From Flagellimonas yonaguniensis (GTDB taxonomy: Bacteria > Bacteroidota > Bacteroidia > Flavobacteriales > Flavobacteriaceae): DNA of 64,000 bases. Below the pieces are notes generated by a model. The model did no database searches. It worked only from the letters and a program-made list of their open reading frames with translations, and was not told the origin of the DNA. Each line of letters starts with the position of its first letter. Within the stretch, counting starts at the first letter, position 1. The translations under genes were made by a program, and so were the position numbers. The stretch spans positions 248,001 to 312,000 of the forward strand of contig NZ_JARFVB010000002.1 of assembly GCF_029193885.1 (NCBI RefSeq). Direction: 5' to 3'. Positions 17,930 through 27,329 of this stretch are shown here, in pieces.

Positions 17930-18897
17930 TGCAGCAATTTGATGTTGTCATCATTGGGGGTGGCCCCATCGGAATCGCCTGTGGCCTAGAAGCCAAAAAA
18001 CAGGGCATTTCTTATATCATTATTGAAAAAGGACCTATTGTAAATTCCTTGTTCAACTATCCCGTGAACATGCAGTTCTTCTCCTCTTCCGAAAAGTTGG
18101 AGATTAACGAAATCCCTTTCATCAGTAAAGAGGCCAAGCCGAAACGTAACGAGGCCTTGGAATATTACCGTAGGATCGTGACCTCAAACCAGCTCAACAT
18201 CCATCTTTTTGAAAAAGTGCTGGATACCGAAAAGCAAGGAGAAAACTTCTTGGTCAAGACAGATAAAGATGAATACCAGGCCAAAAACGTAGTCGTTGCA
18301 ACCGGATTCTACGACCTGCCCAACACCATGGATATTCCAGGTGAGAATCTACCAAAGGTATCCCATTACTATAATGACCCACACTTTTATGCCAGTCAAA
18401 AATTGGTAGTGGTCGGCGCCAGTAATTCTGCCATAGATGCCGCTTTGGAATGTTGGCGGAAAGGCGCAGAGGTAACCCTTGTGATTCGTGGTCCTGAAGT
18501 GGGGCCACGCGTAAAATATTGGGTACGACCAGATATCATCAATCGTATTGATGAGGGTAGCATCAAAGTGTATTACAATTCAACCGTCAAGGAAATAAAA
18601 CCTCATGAAATCGTCATCAATTCACCAGAAGGGGAAGTGACCTTGGAAAATGATTTTGTGCTGGCACTAACAGGCTACAAACCCAATTTTGCTTTTCTGG
18701 AAAAACTGGGCATCACATTGTCGGACGATTCCAAAAGATTGCCCAACTATGACCCTGAAACCATGGAGACCAATGTAGACGGTCTATTTTTGGCAGGTGT
18801 CATCTGCGGAGGTATGGAAACCCATAAATGGTTTATCGAAAACTCGCGCATTCATGCCCCCATTATCATGAAAGCCATCAAGCAGAAAAAACTGTAA
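17929..18897 (+). CDS. ypdA: YpdA-family thioredoxin-reductase-like FAD/NAD(P) oxidoreductase
   Basis: Flavoprotein disulfide reductase of the YpdA type, proposed or shown in Firmicutes to reduce bacillithiol disulfide. It has the FAD-binding motif VVIIGGGPIGIACGLEAKKQG at the N terminus, a second Rossmann motif VVVGASNSAIDAALECW, and the C-terminal GLFLAGVICGG with the flavin-contacting end. It lacks a CxxC active site like other YpdA proteins. Start overlaps the rpe stop by one base, suggesting coupling. Whether this organism makes bacillithiol is not shown here. Confidence 0.85.
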   Translation: MQQFDVVIIGGGPIGIACGLEAKKQGISYIIIEKGPIVNSLFNYPVNMQFFSSSEKLEINEIPFISKEAKPKRNEALEYYRRIVTSNQLNIHLFEKVLDTEKQGENFLVKTDKDEYQAKNVVVATGFYDLPNTMDIPGENLPKVSHYYNDPHFYASQKLVVVGASNSAIDAALECWRKGAEVTLVIRGPEVGPRVKYWVRPDIINRIDEGSIKVYYNSTVKEIKPHEIVINSPEGEVTLENDFVLALTGYKPNFAFLEKLGITLSDDSKRLPNYDPETMETNVDGLFLAGVICGGMETHKWFIENSRIHAPIIMKAIKQKKL

Positions 18898-18943
18898 CGG
18901 ACCAATCGTATATACCCAAACAATACATCTGGAAATCATTTGA

Positions 18944-19019
18944 TTGCGGAAACTGGGAATTTATCCACTATATTTATGAAAACAATCAAACCACCTGAAA
19001 GGTACCGGTTTTCATAAAT
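18944..19019 (+). promoter_or_regulatory. promoter overlapped by a 12-bp perfect inverted repeat
   Basis: ATTTATGAAAAC (18972-18983) and GTTTTCATAAAT (19008-19019) are exact inverted copies 24 bp apart. The first arm overlaps a -7-like TATATTTA (18969-18976), with a TTG at 18944-18946, spacer 22 bp. There is no T-run, so a terminator is unlikely. A repressor operator or a leader hairpin ending 8 bases before the serine hydrolase ATG are both possible. Confidence 0.45.
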
Positions 19020-19027
19020 TCACTCCC

Positions 19028-20569
19028 ATGCTTAAAATTAGATTTTCCCTTGTTGCCCTTTTCCTGATTTTCCACTACACACAGGCTCAATCGACCACCA
19101 ATGTCGACCTAGAGGCAGTGGATGCCTATTTTGCCAAAATGGTAAAGGATTGGGATGTGCCGAGTGCATCCATCGGAATTGTTAAAGACGGTCAACTGGT
19201 CTTTACGGGAAATTACGGCGTACTGGAAGTTGGAGAAAGCGAAAAACCCAACGAAAACACCCTATATGCCATCGCATCCAATTCCAAGGCTTTTACCACA
19301 GCTATTATTGGGATGCTGGTACAAGAAGGTAAGTTGGATTGGAACGACAAGGTTAAAAAATATTTGCCCTATTTTGAATTGTATGATCCTTGGGTCAGCG
19401 ACAATACCACAATCAGGGATATTCTGAGCCACCGGGTTGGTTTGGGCACATATAGTGGTGACAATATTTGGTACAAATCCAATTTGCCCGCCAAAGAACT
19501 CATAAAGCATTTTAAATATGTTCCAAAGGCATACGATTTCAGGGCTGGCTATGGGTATTCCAATTTAATGTTCATTACGGCAGGAGAACTCATTGAAACC
19601 GTTACCGGAAAAAGCTGGGGAACCAATGTGAAAGAACGTATTTTGGAACCTCTGAAAATGCATCGGACCATTTCATCCATCAATGATTTGGACAGTAAAG
19701 GGAATTATGCAACCCCACACGCCAGAAAAGACAATCAAAACTACGCCATCCCATGGGCCAATTGGGACAATGTAGCGGCAACAGGCGGACTGATTTCCAG
19801 CGTTTCCGATATTTCCAAATGGATGATCTTCAATTTGAACCATGGAATAATCGGGAAGGATACGCTTTTGGCAAAACGTACAAGAAATATGGTCTGGACC
19901 CCTCACAACAATCATTATGTGGACCATACCGTCCCCAACGACTTCAACCAACATTTTAACGCTTATGGACTAGGATGGGGCTTGAGCGATTATCAAGGTC
20001 GATTAAAGGTCGGTCATACCGGTGGATATGATGGTATGATTACGGCCATCACCATGATTCCAGATGAAAAATTGGGCGTTGTTGTTCTGACCAACGGCCC
20101 CAAAAGCCCCATTATGGCAGCAACATACTACGCTTTGGACAATTTTTTGGGTGTAACCACTGAAAAGGATTGGTCCGCAGATTATCTGAAATTGAAAGAT
20201 GAAGCCCAGGAAAAGGATACCCGCATTGCCGACAGGAAGAAAAACAGGGTTTTAAATACCGAGCCCATCATCAAACCAGAGGATTTCGTAGGCGAGTATG
20301 AATCCAAAGTCTACGGCAAAATCGATATTTTGAAAAAGAACAATGAGCTGAAGTTGGATTTCTCCCATTCGCCGTTACTCTCTGCCACCTTGACGCATTG
20401 GAATTTTGATGTATGGCAAATCCACTGGGACCACCCCCATGCATGGTTCAGTTTTGGAACCATCAAGATTGAAACGGACAACAATTTAAATGTGACCGGT
20501 TTTGATTTTGATGTACCCAATGACGATTTCTTTTTTGAGGAGCTGAAACCCCAAAAAATCAATAGATAA
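19028..20569 (+). CDS. exported class C beta-lactamase-like serine hydrolase
   Basis: Serine hydrolase of the beta-lactamase/DD-peptidase (AmpC/Pbp4*) superfamily. A signal peptide (LKIRFSLVALFLIFHYTQAQ) precedes the catalytic domain. Motifs: SNSK (the S-x-x-K nucleophile near residue 88), GYSN (Y-x-N) and VGHTGG (K/H-T-G). A C-terminal DUF3471-like lipocalin-type domain covers roughly 410-510. Such proteins include esterases, peptidases and housekeeping hydrolases; beta-lactam resistance should not be inferred. Substrate unknown. Product 513 residues. Confidence 0.85.
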   Translation: MLKIRFSLVALFLIFHYTQAQSTTNVDLEAVDAYFAKMVKDWDVPSASIGIVKDGQLVFTGNYGVLEVGESEKPNENTLYAIASNSKAFTTAIIGMLVQEGKLDWNDKVKKYLPYFELYDPWVSDNTTIRDILSHRVGLGTYSGDNIWYKSNLPAKELIKHFKYVPKAYDFRAGYGYSNLMFITAGELIETVTGKSWGTNVKERILEPLKMHRTISSINDLDSKGNYATPHARKDNQNYAIPWANWDNVAATGGLISSVSDISKWMIFNLNHGIIGKDTLLAKRTRNMVWTPHNNHYVDHTVPNDFNQHFNAYGLGWGLSDYQGRLKVGHTGGYDGMITAITMIPDEKLGVVVLTNGPKSPIMAATYYALDNFLGVTTEKDWSADYLKLKDEAQEKDTRIADRKKNRVLNTEPIIKPEDFVGEYESKVYGKIDILKKNNELKLDFSHSPLLSATLTHWNFDVWQIHWDHPHAWFSFGTIKIETDNNLNVTGFDFDVPNDDFFFEELKPQKINR

Positions 20570-20644
20570 GCTTATCTTATAATGGGTACATATCTCAACA
20601 TACTATTTTACATTTCTAAATCATCCTAGAAACAACTTTCCCAA

Positions 20645-21118
20645 ATGAACTTTTACGATTTTGAAGCAGAACGATTGGATGGTACTCCTGAATCCATGGA
20701 AAAATACAAGGGCAAAACAATTATCGTGGTCAATACCGCCAGCAAATGTGGCCTTACACCTCAATATGAAGGTCTGGAATCACTTTATAAGACATACAAA
20801 GAGCAAGGATTAGTGGTTTTGGGATTTCCCTGCAATCAATTTGGCAATCAAGAACCTGGAACCACCAATGATATTCAAGAATTTTGTCAAGTCAATTATG
20901 GTGTCAGCTTTCCCTTGTTTGCCAAAATCGATGTCAACGGAAGCGATGCCCATCCTATTTTCAAGTACCTGAAATCGGAATTAAGTGGTTTGTTGGGGAG
21001 TAAAATCAAATGGAACTTCACAAAATTTGTCATTGATAAAACCGGTAAGCCTGTAAAACGGTTTGCGCCGACCACAGAACCTGCCAAAATGGAGGCATTT
21101 ATCCTAAAAATAATCTAG
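20645..21118 (+). CDS. glutathione peroxidase-family thiol peroxidase
   Basis: GPx-fold peroxidase that reduces hydroperoxides. Peroxidatic Cys35 sits in [12 protein letters not shown], with the Gln and Trp/Asn tetrad motifs [13 protein letters not shown] (including Cys63) and WNFTKF. Cys81 (EFCQVNYG) is at the usual resolving position, so it is probably thioredoxin-dependent rather than glutathione-dependent. It is not a selenoprotein. At 157 residues it is the short cytoplasmic form with no signal peptide. The next gene starts 16 bp downstream on the same strand. Confidence 0.93.
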   Translation: MNFYDFEAERLDGTPESMEKYKGKTIIVVNTASKCGLTPQYEGLESLYKTYKEQGLVVLGFPCNQFGNQEPGTTNDIQEFCQVNYGVSFPLFAKIDVNGSDAHPIFKYLKSELSGLLGSKIKWNFTKFVIDKTGKPVKRFAPTTEPAKMEAFILKII

Positions 21119-21134
21119 GTAAATCATATCGCTG

Positions 21135-21857
21135 ATGATCAATTATAGAATTTTATGGGCTTTGACGATTTTCTTATTCATTCAATGTAAATCACCACAA
21201 AAAGAGACCCCAAACAACCCGACAAATTTACAAATAGTCGGTGCCATGAAAAATGTAATGTGGAGTGGTGATTTGGATGGCAAAATCGAACTGGATTCCA
21301 TACAAAACAAGTCTGGCCTTTATGGAATTGGCCCTCAAAGTTTTCTGACCGGGGAAATATTGATTAATGATGGTGTGAGCTATTTGTCCAAAGTCACTTC
21401 GGATTCCACCATGTCCGTTGAACGAAATTTTCAAGTTTCCGCGCCTTTCTTCGTTTACACCAATGTTACAGAATGGAAACAAATAAAACTACCACAAGAT
21501 ATAAAGGACATTAAAGATGTAGAAAACTTCTTAAGTTCCATGACCACAGAACAGGGTACTCCTTTTGCCTTTAAATTGGTGGGGGATATTTCAAATGCTA
21601 TCATCCATATTCAAAATCTGCCCATGGGAACCAAAGTATCTTCCCCAGCAGAAGCCCACCAAGGCCAGACCAATTACTCTCTAATTGATGAGAAGGTAGA
21701 GGTAATCGGGTTCTTCTCCACAAAACACCAAGGTGTCTTTACCCATCATGATTCTTATTTACACATGCACCTGATTACCAAGGACCTAAGCAAAATGGGA
21801 CATTTGGATGAAATGGAGATAGCGAATATGACATTGTTTCTGCCAGAAGGGTTCTGA
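21135..21857 (+). CDS. alpha-acetolactate decarboxylase-like lipoprotein
   Basis: Resembles alpha-acetolactate decarboxylase (BudA/AlsD), which converts 2-acetolactate to acetoin. The conserved N-terminal block SGLYGIGPQSFLTGEILINDG and the zinc-ligand pattern H210-x-H212-x10-H223 (LHMHLITKDLSKMGHLDE) are present with family spacing. Unlike most characterised enzymes it has a hydrophobic leader ending at Cys18 (LFIQC, an atypical lipobox), so a membrane-anchored exported form is likely. The protein stops 17 residues after His223, giving a short C-terminal tail. No acetolactate synthase is nearby. Family call is good; activity is untested. Confidence 0.75.
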   Translation: MINYRILWALTIFLFIQCKSPQKETPNNPTNLQIVGAMKNVMWSGDLDGKIELDSIQNKSGLYGIGPQSFLTGEILINDGVSYLSKVTSDSTMSVERNFQVSAPFFVYTNVTEWKQIKLPQDIKDIKDVENFLSSMTTEQGTPFAFKLVGDISNAIIHIQNLPMGTKVSSPAEAHQGQTNYSLIDEKVEVIGFFSTKHQGVFTHHDSYLHMHLITKDLSKMGHLDEMEIANMTLFLPEGF

Positions 21858-21862
21858 CCACT

Positions 21863-22906
21863 TCAAACTACCTTTAAACGAGACTGCAAAGCCCCAGTTT
21901 CCTTGAGCATGGTCCTGCCATCCTTAAAACTTAAATACGTGCAACCTGCCCTCTTGTTGGTAATACTGATGTCGCACAACATGCCCCAATGACGGGCAAC
22001 CTCTCGCCAAGCCCAAAACAATGAATGTTTGGGATCGTAAATATGGGTAGCCTCTCCCCCTGCTCCATTCACTTCGATAATGCTAAAGTTCTTTCCTTGA
22101 CAAAGTTCCTCAATGGTATTGTAAAGAACATCCAATCGGCCATAATGGAAACCTTCCATTTGGGAGCAGATATGATCAATTGTTTGCATCAACTCCTCAT
22201 TGATCTTATGGCTGATATCCACGAACTTGGCGCCTCGGGTATGGCTTCCGTAGGGCACCAAGACAAATTCTTCGTTCTTTTCCAATACATTTTGAAGCTG
22301 GCTGCCAAACTTCTGTTCCAACACCTTTAACTGCAAGTGGCTACGAGGATTCCTTTTGATGAGTTCCAACATGGTACACTGCCCATCGCCTGTGATGGAC
22401 AAAAATTCCTTGGACACTATACCTGTAATTGTGCCGTGAGCTTCATCTGGCTTGCGAACGTAAAAGATACCCACCTCTTTTTGGTATGGGATAAGTTCTT
22501 GCACCAAAAAGTTCGAGGGCGTCCAATTCACATATTTCTGAAATTCATCTTTATTATGGATTTTTTCTACCCCAAAGGCCTTCATTCCAATGTCCGGTTT
22601 GGCGATAAAAGGAAAATTGATACCTTCATCCAGCACCCGTTCCAAAGCCATTTCAGGGGATTCATCTTTATCAACAAAAAGTGTTTGGGGAATAAACCGA
22701 TCTGGAATCATATTGTATATTTCCATTTTGGAAATCATGGCCATCCCCCCATTTTTCATTCCAGGATTGGCGGCGTTAAAAAAGAAAAAGGAACGCGCCT
22801 TGATGGAATAGTACAGCCAAACGGGAAACATGGGGTAATAAATCAGCCAAAACGGCCAATATTCCCAATGAGAGATTCGATGCCATATAAGTTTCAGTGC
22901 ATCCAT
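21863..22906 (-). CDS. ATP-grasp domain protein of unknown substrate
   Basis: An ATP-grasp ligase-like protein of 347 residues. The N terminus (YWPFWLIYYPMFPVWLYYS) is aromatic and hydrophobic and may associate with the membrane. ATP-grasp features include NFPFIAKPDIGMKAFGV (nucleotide lysine), NFLVQELIPYQKEVGIFY and the C-terminal metal-binding FSIIEVNGAGGEATH. I do not know the substrate; related Bacteroidota proteins are annotated as D-alanine-D-alanine ligase-like. It is the last gene of a leftward DinB-NRDE-ATP-grasp group, with 5 bp to the NRDE gene. Confidence 0.75.
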   Translation of the reverse strand: MDALKLIWHRISHWEYWPFWLIYYPMFPVWLYYSIKARSFFFFNAANPGMKNGGMAMISKMEIYNMIPDRFIPQTLFVDKDESPEMALERVLDEGINFPFIAKPDIGMKAFGVEKIHNKDEFQKYVNWTPSNFLVQELIPYQKEVGIFYVRKPDEAHGTITGIVSKEFLSITGDGQCTMLELIKRNPRSHLQLKVLEQKFGSQLQNVLEKNEEFVLVPYGSHTRGAKFVDISHKINEELMQTIDHICSQMEGFHYGRLDVLYNTIEELCQGKNFSIIEVNGAGGEATHIYDPKHSLFWAWREVARHWGMLCDISITNKRAGCTYLSFKDGRTMLKETGALQSRLKVV

Positions 22907-22911
22907 TTCAG

Positions 22912-23628
22912 TTACAAAGTGAGTTCGCTAGGCGAAAAAGGAACTTCGAAAAATCTATCGTTCAGCAAATCCAAGTGGCGCATCACAATTTCCTCGTCAT
23001 CCAAAACAGCTTGGGTAACGCTAAAGGTTTTTAGACCAGAATCCCGATCAATTATAAAACCGTTCTCAAAATCATCATGGTTATTGGAATGAAAGTCAAC
23101 CACCCCACCTGTGGAAATTTGGGAATTTCCGTCCATGAACTTTTGAAACAATTTTCTTCGATGTTCGATCACCTCATCTTTATAAAGTGTGGCAGAGGAC
23201 CAAATATGGCTTTTTGTCGCATCCAACGGTCTAAAATATTTTTGATGGCCATCCCATCTAAACTCCAATAATTTACCATTGAACAAAATCAAGGTAAAAG
23301 GTTCTATGTTCAGGAGTTGCATTTCCTGAAGCAGATCATAAGGTTGCTCGGATGCGACAACATCCAGAAGCACCAATCCCCGACTACGGGCATAATTCCC
23401 CTTTGGAACATGATTCACAAAACCACCATTGAGGAGCACGGCCACCGAACCGTACTCGTTAAGAGCGAACCATGTGCCCCCTGCTTTGGGGTCTTTCGGA
23501 AAAAGCACCTTTACCGAACCTATGGTTTCCTCTTGCGGCCGCAAGGCCAAAGGCCTTGAAATATGTTCATCGCGGTTGGAGGTAATAACCCGCTTGCCAC
23601 CTGAAGATATAAAACTTACTGTGCACAT
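22912..23628 (-). CDS. NRDE (TANGO2-like) family protein
   Basis: Starts with Met-Cys (MCTVSFI), and the N-R-D-E signature is in ITSNRDEHISRP. A later GGTWFALNEYGSVAVLLNGG segment is also typical. The family resembles N-terminal nucleophile hydrolases; human TANGO2 is linked to heme and lipid handling, but the bacterial role is not settled. The length of 238 residues is normal. It overlaps the upstream dinB-family gene by 13 bp. Confidence 0.88.
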   Translation of the reverse strand: MCTVSFISSGGKRVITSNRDEHISRPLALRPQEETIGSVKVLFPKDPKAGGTWFALNEYGSVAVLLNGGFVNHVPKGNYARSRGLVLLDVVASEQPYDLLQEMQLLNIEPFTLILFNGKLLEFRWDGHQKYFRPLDATKSHIWSSATLYKDEVIEHRRKLFQKFMDGNSQISTGGVVDFHSNNHDDFENGFIIDRDSGLKTFSVTQAVLDDEEIVMRHLDLLNDRFFEVPFSPSELTL

Positions 23629-24101
23629 GCCTTTCTGTATTGTATGGTAGATGGCGCCACTCCAAAAGACTCAGGGATTTCTTGTGTGGAAAGGTGCCTA
23701 ATCCCGACTTTGATCAAAGCTTGGTGATGGATGGTATGCTCCAAATTGTACATCACTTCCCTAAAGTAATTGGAGTCCATACAGTTTTCCTCTCCTGCTA
23801 GCTCATAACTGATTTTTATGGTCTTATTGGGTTTGTTCAAATGCTCCTGAATATATGTCAACCTATCCAATGCATAAGCCAAATCCTCCTCAATTTGGAG
23901 GTTGCGCTCCCTGCGATCATAGGAAACATCGGAAAGCTCATACCCTTTGATCAAACAAAGGTAAAGCTCGATGATGTGTCGCGTGTGCTGCCCAATGGTG
24001 GCATTGGACAATATCTCGCATGGTTGGGAATAACAATCTTTGGATAGTTCAGACAGTACCTGCTTAAACTGCTCCAAAGTTTCCAAGGAAGATTTGAACA
24101 T
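23616..24101 (-). CDS. DinB-family four-helix protein
   Basis: A 161-residue protein of the DinB/YfiT superfamily, which are metal-binding helical bundles used as thiol-dependent transferases. Metal-ligand-type histidines are seen in TIGQHTRHIIELY and LEHTIHHQALIKVG. It ends in CAQ. No substrate can be predicted. It is first in a three-gene leftward group and overlaps the NRDE gene, so translation is probably coupled. Confidence 0.85.
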   Translation of the reverse strand: MFKSSLETLEQFKQVLSELSKDCYSQPCEILSNATIGQHTRHIIELYLCLIKGYELSDVSYDRRERNLQIEEDLAYALDRLTYIQEHLNKPNKTIKISYELAGEENCMDSNYFREVMYNLEHTIHHQALIKVGIRHLSTQEIPESFGVAPSTIQYRKACAQ

Positions 24102-24167
24102 GATGTTTAGTTATAGGTTATTTAATTCGTATTTCGATGAATTTGAGCATTAAGATAGAAAGAATAA

Positions 24168-24611
24168 TCAATTCTTTATTTTCTCCCAGTTTTTATCTGC
24201 TTCGGAAACCAAATCATTTGGAGAGGCATCAAGCCAAAACTGCAGGGTGTTATTCTTTCCTTTGTTGTAGAACAGATAAAGTTTTCCGTCCCTGATTTCG
24301 TAAGTCTCTGGATCCACATTTACCTTTTTACCGCTGGTAGCCACTGCATAGGCGCAATAGCCTCCATACTTTGGAAGATAAGAGGATGGGCTTTCCCTGA
24401 ACTTTTCTAAATTTTCTTGGTTGTAAAACTTAAACCCGACTCCATCATAGGTTGTGGAGAACTCTTTCTTTCCTTCCAATGGCCTATCGCCAAAATACGA
24501 TACTACATCATATCCATGGACAGCATATCCGTTTTTGGTATTGTAATCCATGGTTTGGGCAAAACCGAAAGCTCCCATCATCAATAAAGCCAACAATAAA
24601 AATCTCTTCAT
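24168..24611 (-). CDS. exported YHS domain-containing protein
   Basis: Signal peptide MKRFLLLALLMMGAFGFAQ (start chosen at the ATG in 24609-24611 because it gives a standard signal; an in-frame start 21 bp upstream adds an unlikely extension). The YHS-like region (GYAVHGYDVVSYFGDRP, followed by FKFYNQENLEKFRESPSSYLPKYGGYCAYAV) contains the Y-G-G-Y-C signature of this exported subfamily. A metal-related role is possible but unproven. Product 147 residues. Confidence 0.85.
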   Translation of the reverse strand: MKRFLLLALLMMGAFGFAQTMDYNTKNGYAVHGYDVVSYFGDRPLEGKKEFSTTYDGVGFKFYNQENLEKFRESPSSYLPKYGGYCAYAVATSGKKVNVDPETYEIRDGKLYLFYNKGKNNTLQFWLDASPNDLVSEADKNWEKIKN

Positions 24612-24886
24612 TGCTAAATAATTAGTGAACAACTCTCAGTTTAGTCCAAAGAGATATGGATTCCTTTCAATCAATACAGAAATAACTTCAAACCTCAATC
24701 ACTTACCCATAACAATTGCAGACTATACCAATTCTAAAGATGCACACCTACTCCTACCCTTCCATTAAAAACTTGGGGGAATAAAAAAGTCCGCTTCAAT
24801 CAGATTATTGACCCTTTCACATGAAAAGCCCAAAAATCCCAGGGTATTTGGATTTCTTTCGCAGTAAATCAATCTTATCGATTTAC

Positions 24887-27319
24887 ATGAAAAAAACAGC
24901 AATCCTATTTTGTTTCATTTTTATGGGGTTTTATGCCCACAGTTTGGAACTAAAAAGACTATTCAACCAAAGTGGGTCACCGGAGAAAATAACAATAAGC
25001 GGTATTGTCAAAGATCTAGCAACAGGTGAGACACTTCCTTTTGCAAATGTTTTTGTAGTAGGAACAAACAATGGGACAACCACCAATATTGATGGGTATT
25101 TTACCTTGTTCGATGTTCCTGTTGAAAACACAAGCATTCGGGTAAAATACATCGGATATGAGGCCAAGACCATAAAAGTAGCGTCAACGATGGCCAATAC
25201 CAATATTGAAATATTCCTCACACCCACCACAGAACAATTGGATGAAGTTGTACTTTCCGCTGAAACCGAACAACAGGTGGTTCGGTTCAACAAAAAAGTC
25301 AGCCAAGTGGCATTGTCTCCCAAGGAATTGGCGTCTATCCCGAACCTTGGTGAAAAAGACATTTTCAGGGCCCTGCAATTGTTGCCCGGGGTGAGCGGGA
25401 CCAACGAGTCATCTGCGGGATTGTATGTGCGCGGTGGGACACCCGATCAAAACCTGATTCTGTTAGATGGGTTTACCGTTTATCATGTGGACCATTTTTA
25501 TGGATTTTTCAGCGCTTTCAATAGCGAGGCGCTTAAAGACATTCAACTTTACAAAGGCGGGTTTCCAGCAGAATTTGGTGGAAGAATTTCCAGCATAATG
25601 GAACTCACTGGAAAGACCGGCAATAACAATAAATTTACTTTATCCGCAGGGGCAAGCTTATTGAGTGCCAATATTGCCATGGAAATTCCTTTGGGGAAAA
25701 AAGCCAATCTTTTAATTGCGGGCAGGAGATCATATACCGACATCATTCAAAGTGGTCTCTACCAGGACATATTCGACCTTTATAACGATGACAGTTCCTT
25801 TGGATCGGACGACCAAAATATGGGAGGTGATTTTCAAAACCAACGGAACGAGACAGAGCCCACTTTTCATTTCTATGACCTTAATGCAAAACTCAGTTAT
25901 CGGCCAAGTGACCAAGATATTATTTCCCTATCCCTATACAATGGGGAAGACAATTTGGATAATTCCCGGGAATCCCAAAACACTTTTGGGCAAGACAATG
26001 AAGGCAGTGTGGACACGAACATAAGTGATGTGTTGAATTGGGGGAATTTGGGGAGCAGTCTCAGATGGGCAAGAAAATGGAACGAAAAACTCTATACCAA
26101 AACAATTGTTGCCTACTCCAATTATTTTTCCAAAAGGGACAGACTAAGTGATGTAACCGTACAACGCACCGACAGCACCACAAACAGCGTACTGGGAATA
26201 ATAGAGGACAACGAACTCAAGGACTTGACGGCTCGCCTCCATGCCGAATATCAGATCAATTCCGATCATATGTTGGAGTTTGGCGGCCAGTACACTTCCA
26301 ATCAGGTTAAGTACGATTATATCATGAACGATTCTTTGGAAATCATTACACGGGACAACGACGGTAATTTGGCATCTTTATTTGTTCAGGATAATTGGAG
26401 CGCAACCTCGAAATTAGATCTTTTGGGAGGAATAAGGGTTTCACATTTTGATATTACAGAAGAAATCTACTATGAACCCAGGATTTCAGGCACATATCAA
26501 TTGTCCGATGAAATAAAACTTAAAGCTGCTTGGGGCAAATACTATCAATTTGTAAACCGAATAGTTCGAGAAGATGTTACCCAGGGCAGTAGGGATTTTT
26601 GGCTATTGGCCAATGACGAGACCAATCCCATTAGCTCCTCAGAACATAGGATATTCGGCATAAGCTATGAAAACGATGGTTGGCTATTGGATGTCGAATA
26701 TTTTGAAAAGGACATGACCGGACTGTCCGAATTTTCCCTTCGGTTTCAATCTGCACTAAGATCTGGTTCCGATGACCAATACTTTTTTGAAGGAACGGGC
26801 ATTGCCCGTGGAGTGGAATTCCTGCTTCAAAAAAAGGTCGGTGCCTATACGGGTTGGTTGGGATATACATTGAGCGAAGTGGTACATACCTTTCCCGATA
26901 TCAGCGACAATCCATATTATGCACTGCACGACCAACGCCATGAGCTTAAATGGGTGAACATGTTAAAAATAGGAAAGTGGGATCTCGGAGCCACTTGGGT
27001 CTACGGCAGTGGTAAACCCTATACTGCCCCCGATGGTGAATATACCATCACTTTATTGGACGGCACCACCTATGAGTATGTGAGTGTAGGTGATAAAAAT
27101 GGGCTTCGCCTCCCCCCATACCACCGGTTGGACCTGAGTGCCACCTACTCTTTTAAATTGGGAGGGGGCACTGGAAACGCGGGGCTATCCCTCTTCAACC
27201 TTTACAATAGGACAAACATTTGGTACAAAGAGTTCGAGGTGGTAGAAGACAATGTCATCGAGACCAACGTGAACTATATTGGATTTACCCCAAGTATATT
27301 CTTCAATGTTAAATTTTAA
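24887..27319 (+). CDS. TonB-dependent outer-membrane receptor with carboxypeptidase-like N-terminal domain
   Basis: Energy-coupled outer-membrane transporter. The ATG at 24887 gives a signal peptide (MKKTAILFCFIFMGFYAHS). Then comes a carboxypeptidase-D regulatory-like domain (ISGIVKDLATGETLPFANV, up to about residue 120), the plug (SSAGLYVRGGTPDQNLILLD) and a long 22-strand-type barrel ending FFNVKF. About 810 residues, in the range of non-SusC receptors. A DUF4249 lipoprotein follows 10 bp after the stop, a pairing seen repeatedly in Bacteroidota. The substrate is unknown. Confidence 0.9.
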   Translation: MKKTAILFCFIFMGFYAHSLELKRLFNQSGSPEKITISGIVKDLATGETLPFANVFVVGTNNGTTTNIDGYFTLFDVPVENTSIRVKYIGYEAKTIKVASTMANTNIEIFLTPTTEQLDEVVLSAETEQQVVRFNKKVSQVALSPKELASIPNLGEKDIFRALQLLPGVSGTNESSAGLYVRGGTPDQNLILLDGFTVYHVDHFYGFFSAFNSEALKDIQLYKGGFPAEFGGRISSIMELTGKTGNNNKFTLSAGASLLSANIAMEIPLGKKANLLIAGRRSYTDIIQSGLYQDIFDLYNDDSSFGSDDQNMGGDFQNQRNETEPTFHFYDLNAKLSYRPSDQDIISLSLYNGEDNLDNSRESQNTFGQDNEGSVDTNISDVLNWGNLGSSLRWARKWNEKLYTKTIVAYSNYFSKRDRLSDVTVQRTDSTTNSVLGIIEDNELKDLTARLHAEYQINSDHMLEFGGQYTSNQVKYDYIMNDSLEIITRDNDGNLASLFVQDNWSATSKLDLLGGIRVSHFDITEEIYYEPRISGTYQLSDEIKLKAAWGKYYQFVNRIVREDVTQGSRDFWLLANDETNPISSSEHRIFGISYENDGWLLDVEYFEKDMTGLSEFSLRFQSALRSGSDDQYFFEGTGIARGVEFLLQKKVGAYTGWLGYTLSEVVHTFPDISDNPYYALHDQRHELKWVNMLKIGKWDLGATWVYGSGKPYTAPDGEYTITLLDGTTYEYVSVGDKNGLRLPPYHRLDLSATYSFKLGGGTGNAGLSLFNLYNRTNIWYKEFEVVEDNVIETNVNYIGFTPSIFFNVKF

Positions 27320-27329
27320 TCCAAAAACA

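Noticed and set aside
19028-20569. Serine hydrolase as a beta-lactam resistance gene
   Set aside because: It has the S-x-x-K, Y-x-N and H-T-G motifs of the superfamily but also a DUF3471-like tail typical of housekeeping hydrolases; motifs alone do not show beta-lactamase activity.
22337-23092. 251-codon plus-strand ORF across the ATP-grasp and NRDE genes
   Set aside because: Fully antisense to two well-supported genes and crosses their junction; composition is unlike a protein.
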